A DNA stretch of 64,000 nt, from contig NZ_AKJM01000112.1 in NCBI RefSeq assembly GCF_000282335.1, positions 1 to 64,000 on the forward strand. The letters run 5' to 3'. Within the stretch, counting starts at the first letter, position 1. Every line of letters begins with the position of its first letter. The DNA comes from Pseudomonas sp. GM48 (lineage in GTDB: Bacteria; Pseudomonadota; Gammaproteobacteria; Pseudomonadales; Pseudomonadaceae). Of the stretch, positions 60,823 to 64,000 are shown piece by piece. The translations under genes were made by a program, and so were the position numbers. The notes beneath the pieces were generated by a model. That model was not told the origin of the DNA and did no database searches. It worked only from the letters and a program-made list of their open reading frames with translations.

Positions 60823-62295
60823 ATGGCTGTCACTGACGAACGTGCAGGCAACAAACCGTTGATCGAGAAGCGCTCGATCGACTACATCCCGGAAGCGGAA
60901 AGACACGGTCGTCTGTTTAGCCAGTTCACCCTGTGGATGGGTGCCAACCTGCAAATCACCGCGATTGTCACCGGGGCCCTGGCCGTGGTGCTGGGCGGTG
61001 ACGTGTTCTGGTCGCTGATCGGCTTGTTGATCGGGCAACTGCTCGGCGGCGCCGTCATGGCGCTGCATGCCGCGCAAGGGCCCAAGCTTGGCCTGCCGCA
61101 GATGATTTCCAGTCGGGTCCAGTTCGGCGTGTATGGCGCGGCTATTCCGATCGTGCTGGTGTGCCTGATGTACCTCGGTTTCACCGCAACCGGTACTGTG
61201 CTGTCCGGCCAGGCGCTGGGCCAGTTGTTTGGGGTCAGCGACAGCGTCGGCATCCTGATTTTCGCCAGTGTCATCGTGCTGGTAACGGTGCTCGGTTATC
61301 GGGTGATCCATTGGATCGGCCGTGTTGCCAGTGTCATTGGCGTGATTGCCTTTGTTTATCTGTTCACTCGCCTGATGAGTCAGACCGACGTTGGCGCACT
61401 CCTGCAAATCCGCCACTTCAGCTGGAGCACCTTCCTGCTGGCGGTGTCGCTCGCAGCGTCCTGGCAAATCGCCTTCGGTCCTTACGTGGCGGACTATTCA
61501 CGCTACCTGCCGAGCAAGATTTCCTCGGTGAAAACCTTTTTCGCCGCGGGCGCGGGTTCGGTGATTGGCGCACAAGTGGCGATGATCCTCGGCGTGTTTG
61601 CCGCCGCCTCGGCCAATGGGCAATTCGCCGGCCACGAAGTGGCGTACATCGTGGGTCTGGGCGGGACCGGTGCCACCGCTGCGTTGCTGTACTTCAGCAT
61701 CGCGTTCGGCAAGGTGACCATCTCCACGCTTAACTCCTACGGCAGCTTCATGTGCATCGCGACCATCATCAGCGGTTTCCGTGGTGACCTGAAAGTCACG
61801 CGCTTGCAGCGTCTGGTCTTCGTGCTGGTCATCGTCGGTGCTGCGACCCTGATGGCGTTGCTCGGTCAGCACTCGTTCCTTGGTGCGTTCAAGTCCTTCA
61901 TCCTGTTCTTGCTGGCATTCTTCACGCCATGGAGCGCAATCAACCTGGTGGACTACTACTGCATCACCCGCGAGCGCTATGACGTGCCGGCGCTGGCCGA
62001 TCCGAACGGTCGCTACGGCCGTTGGAACCCCCTCGGTATCAGCGTCTATGTTTTCGGTGTACTGGTGCAGCTGCCGTTCATCTCCACCAAGTTCTACACC
62101 GGTCCGTTGGTGGCAGCTCTGGGTGATGTGGATATTTCCTGGATCATCGGTCTGGCGCTTCCAGCAGCCCTGTATTACGTGTGTGCAAAAAAATGGCACG
62201 GCACAGTGCCCGATCAACTGATTCTGCCGGTCGAGCAGGACAGCGTTGTACAACCTAAAAAAAGCGGGGCCGGTCGCGCTGCGGCGCAGGCCTGA
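60823..62295 (+). CDS. NCS1-family permease, probable urocanate transporter
   Basis: This 490-aa protein has about 12 membrane segments and NCS1 (cytosine/purine permease) features: LFSQFTLWMGANLQ, GPYVADYSRYLP and SAINLVDYYCITRERYDV. An NCS1 permease at this position in the P. fluorescens SBW25 hut locus transports urocanate (HutTu), so I infer the same substrate. It may alternatively take histidine or cytosine. Confidence 0.88.
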   Translation: MAVTDERAGNKPLIEKRSIDYIPEAERHGRLFSQFTLWMGANLQITAIVTGALAVVLGGDVFWSLIGLLIGQLLGGAVMALHAAQGPKLGLPQMISSRVQFGVYGAAIPIVLVCLMYLGFTATGTVLSGQALGQLFGVSDSVGILIFASVIVLVTVLGYRVIHWIGRVASVIGVIAFVYLFTRLMSQTDVGALLQIRHFSWSTFLLAVSLAASWQIAFGPYVADYSRYLPSKISSVKTFFAAGAGSVIGAQVAMILGVFAAASANGQFAGHEVAYIVGLGGTGATAALLYFSIAFGKVTISTLNSYGSFMCIATIISGFRGDLKVTRLQRLVFVLVIVGAATLMALLGQHSFLGAFKSFILFLLAFFTPWSAINLVDYYCITRERYDVPALADPNGRYGRWNPLGISVYVFGVLVQLPFISTKFYTGPLVAALGDVDISWIIGLALPAALYYVCAKKWHGTVPDQLILPVEQDSVVQPKKSGAGRAAAQA

Positions 62296-62364
62296 TTGGA
62301 CGTTGCCAGGGCTGGATGCCTCTTGACTGCCGTAAGCCAATTCATGATTAGGAGCGTCACAACA

Positions 62365-63333
62365 ATGAAATCGAACAAGACCCTGCTGACCACATTGCTT
62401 TCCATGGGCCTGTTGGCCAGCGCTGGCGCCACTCAGGCGGCGGGTTGGTGCGAGTCCGGCAAACCGGTGAAATTTGCCGGCCTGAACTGGGAAAGCGCCA
62501 TGCTTCTGACCGACGTGCTGCAAGTCGTGCTGGAGAAAGGTTACGACTGCAAGACCGACAGCCTGCCAGGCAACTCCATCACCATGGAAAACGCCCTGAG
62601 CAGCAACGACATCCAGGTGTTTGCCGAAGAGTGGGTCGGCCGCAGCGAAGTCTGGAACAAGGCCGAGAAGGCCGGCAAAGTCGTCGGTGTTGGCGCGCCA
62701 GTGGTGGGTGCCGTCGAAGGCTGGTACGTCCCGCGCTACGTGATCGAAGGCGACGCCAAGCGCAAGCTGGAAGCCAAGGCCCCGGACCTGAAAAACATTG
62801 CCGACCTGGGCAAGTACTCGGCGATCTTCAAGGACGCCGAAGAGCCCTCCAAGGGCCGTTTCTACAACTGCCCGGCTGGCTGGACCTGTGAGCTCGATAA
62901 CAGCGAAATGCTGAAAAGCTACGGCCTGGAAAGCACCTACACCAACTTCCGCCCAGGCACCGGCCCGGCGCTGGATGCCGCCGTACTGTCGAGCTACAAG
63001 CGTGGCGAGCCGATCCTGTTCTACTACTGGTCGCCAACGCCGCTGATGGGCCAGGTTGACGTGGTCAAACTCGAAGAGAAGCCAGGCGTGAACAAGACCG
63101 TGGATATCAAGGTCGGCCTGTCCAAGACTTTCCACGACGAAGCGCCTGAATTGGTGGCCGTGCTGGAAAAGGTCAACGTGCCGATCGACCTGCTGAACCA
63201 GAACCTGGGACGCATGACCAAAGAGCGGATCGAGTCGCCAAAACTGGCGAAGATCTTCTTGAAGGAACATCCTGAAGTCTGGCACGCGTGGGTGAGCGAA
63301 GACGCAGCCAAGAAAATCGACGCGGCCTTGTAG
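62365..63333 (+). CDS. hutX: ABC transporter substrate-binding protein HutX
   Basis: This 322-aa periplasmic protein has signal peptide KTLLTTLLSMGLLASAGATQA and the OpuAC/ProX-like quaternary-amine binding fold (VKFAGLNWESAMLLTDVLQ, PGTGPALDAAVLSSYKRGEP). Its position in the hut cluster and homology to the SBW25 HutXWV system suggest histidine uptake. ATG 62365 begins the signal peptide, and AGGAG lies upstream. The permease gene follows. Confidence 0.9.
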   Translation: MKSNKTLLTTLLSMGLLASAGATQAAGWCESGKPVKFAGLNWESAMLLTDVLQVVLEKGYDCKTDSLPGNSITMENALSSNDIQVFAEEWVGRSEVWNKAEKAGKVVGVGAPVVGAVEGWYVPRYVIEGDAKRKLEAKAPDLKNIADLGKYSAIFKDAEEPSKGRFYNCPAGWTCELDNSEMLKSYGLESTYTNFRPGTGPALDAAVLSSYKRGEPILFYYWSPTPLMGQVDVVKLEEKPGVNKTVDIKVGLSKTFHDEAPELVAVLEKVNVPIDLLNQNLGRMTKERIESPKLAKIFLKEHPEVWHAWVSEDAAKKIDAAL

Positions 63334-63403
63334 GTTGAGCTTCTCCGACTGTCGACAACGGCAGTCGGATGCTTGATCGCAACCCCTTGATTGAGAGTCT
63401 CTT

Positions 63404-64000
63404 ATGTTTCCCGAAAGCTTTACCTTTTCTATCGCCGACTGGGTCAACGGTTGGGTCGATTCGCTGGTCACCAACTACGGCGACGTGTTCCGGCACATCT
63501 CCGACACCCTGTTGTGGGCCATCGTCAATCTTGAAAGCCTGCTGCGCGCTGCACCCTGGTGGCTGATGCTGGCCATCGTGGCGGGCGTGGCCTGGCACGC
63601 GACCCGTAAAGTCGTGACCACGGCGGTGATCGTCGGTCTGTTGTTCCTGGTGGGTGCGGTTGGCCTCTGGGACAAACTGATGCAGACCCTCGCGCTGATG
63701 ATGGTGGCGACGGTCATTTCGGTGCTGATCGGCGTGCCGCTGGGCATCCTCTCGGCGCGCAGCAATCGCCTGCGTTCGGTGCTGATGCCGTTGCTGGACA
63801 TCATGCAGACCATGCCGAGCTTCGTGTACCTGATCCCGGTGCTGATGCTGTTTGGCCTGGGCAAGGTCCCGGCGATTTTCGCCACGGTGATCTACGCCGC
63901 GCCACCGCTGATCCGTCTGACCGATCTGGGCATCCGCCAGGTCGACGGCGAAGTGATGGAAGCGATCAACGCCTTCGGTGCCAACCGCTGGCAGCAACTG
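63404..64000 (+). CDS. hutW: ABC transporter permease HutW (partial, runs off the window)
   Basis: The first 199 codons are visible, starting MFPESFTFSIADWVNGWVD at ATG 63404. It has several membrane segments and the BPD_transp_1 start LALMMVATVISVLIGVPLGIL, then LLDIMQTMPSFVYLIPVLML, typical of ProW/OpuAB permeases. The conserved EAA-like loop begins at EAINAFGANRWQQL at the edge. It follows hutX by 70 bases. Confidence 0.88.
   Translation, partial: MFPESFTFSIADWVNGWVDSLVTNYGDVFRHISDTLLWAIVNLESLLRAAPWWLMLAIVAGVAWHATRKVVTTAVIVGLLFLVGAVGLWDKLMQTLALMMVATVISVLIGVPLGILSARSNRLRSVLMPLLDIMQTMPSFVYLIPVLMLFGLGKVPAIFATVIYAAPPLIRLTDLGIRQVDGEVMEAINAFGANRWQQL

Noticed and set aside
58827..60854. 675-codon minus-strand ORF opposite hutU
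   Set aside because: It is antisense to hutU, runs through a REP element and the HutC operator, and shows no domain.

Overview
The window is a chromosomal segment of a Pseudomonas from the P. fluorescens group. The evidence is the gene order (mutY-yggX-tRNA-Phe, hisB-hisH-hisA-hisF, ctpA-envC-gpmI-grxC-secB-trmL-ntrC-ntrB-glnA-thiI-typA, glgP, fbp, and a hut cluster with an NCS1 permease and an ABC transporter). It is supported by the high-GC codon use and by more than ten copies of the GGGAGCGGGCTTGCTCGCG-type REP element in intergenic gaps.

Layout. (1) 1-483 is the left chromosomal flank, ending in a terminator that probably once followed tRNA-Phe. (2) About 484-12988 is an integrated mobile island bounded by a 19-bp copy of the tRNA-Phe 3' end on each side. 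Its right half is a phage-satellite-like core, all on the minus strand: a P4-type tyrosine integrase, an HNH/zinc-ribbon protein, an AlpA regulator, a small winged-helix-like protein, a TOPRIM primase and a DUF927 helicase-like ATPase. No capsid, tail or conjugation genes are present. Its left half is cargo: a retron-like reverse transcriptase with a phosphoribosyltransferase/winged-helix partner and a structured gap between them, a 71-aa protein, and an AT-rich 841-aa membrane protein of unknown function. (3) 12964-17190 holds tRNA-Phe, yggX, mutY, an AsmA-family gene and a PanZ-like acetyltransferase gene. (4) 17422-23231 holds an OFA-type transporter, the histidine biosynthesis genes hisB-hisH-(DUF2164)-hisA-hisF, and a periplasmic solute-binding protein. 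(5) 23212-29789 is a minus-strand block: secreted protease, polysaccharide deacetylase, ctpA, envC, gpmI. (6) 29942-32180 holds rhodanese, grxC, secB, trmL and a small membrane protein. (7) 32717-38302 is the nitrogen-control block ntrC-ntrB, two DUF4124 proteins, and glnA with a recognisable sigma-54 promoter. (8) 38631-54437 holds thiI, typA, a cysteine-cluster protein, glgP, a DUF2339-DUF3999 pair, fbp, a DUF924 protein and a PctA-like amino-acid chemoreceptor. (9) 54720-55574 encodes two small lipoproteins. (10) 55696-64000 is the histidine-utilisation cluster: hutF reads left; hutC, hutD, hutU, the NCS1 permease, hutX and a partial hutW read right.

The histidine and nitrogen themes connect: the window carries histidine synthesis, glutamine synthetase with its NtrB/NtrC control, and histidine degradation. 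HutC-type palindromes lie in both hut promoter regions, and a sigma-54-like promoter lies directly before hutU.

The most notable content is the island cargo: a probable type III-like retron anti-phage system and an unclassified large membrane protein with its own inverted-repeat control region, both on a self-replicating, structural-gene-free element.
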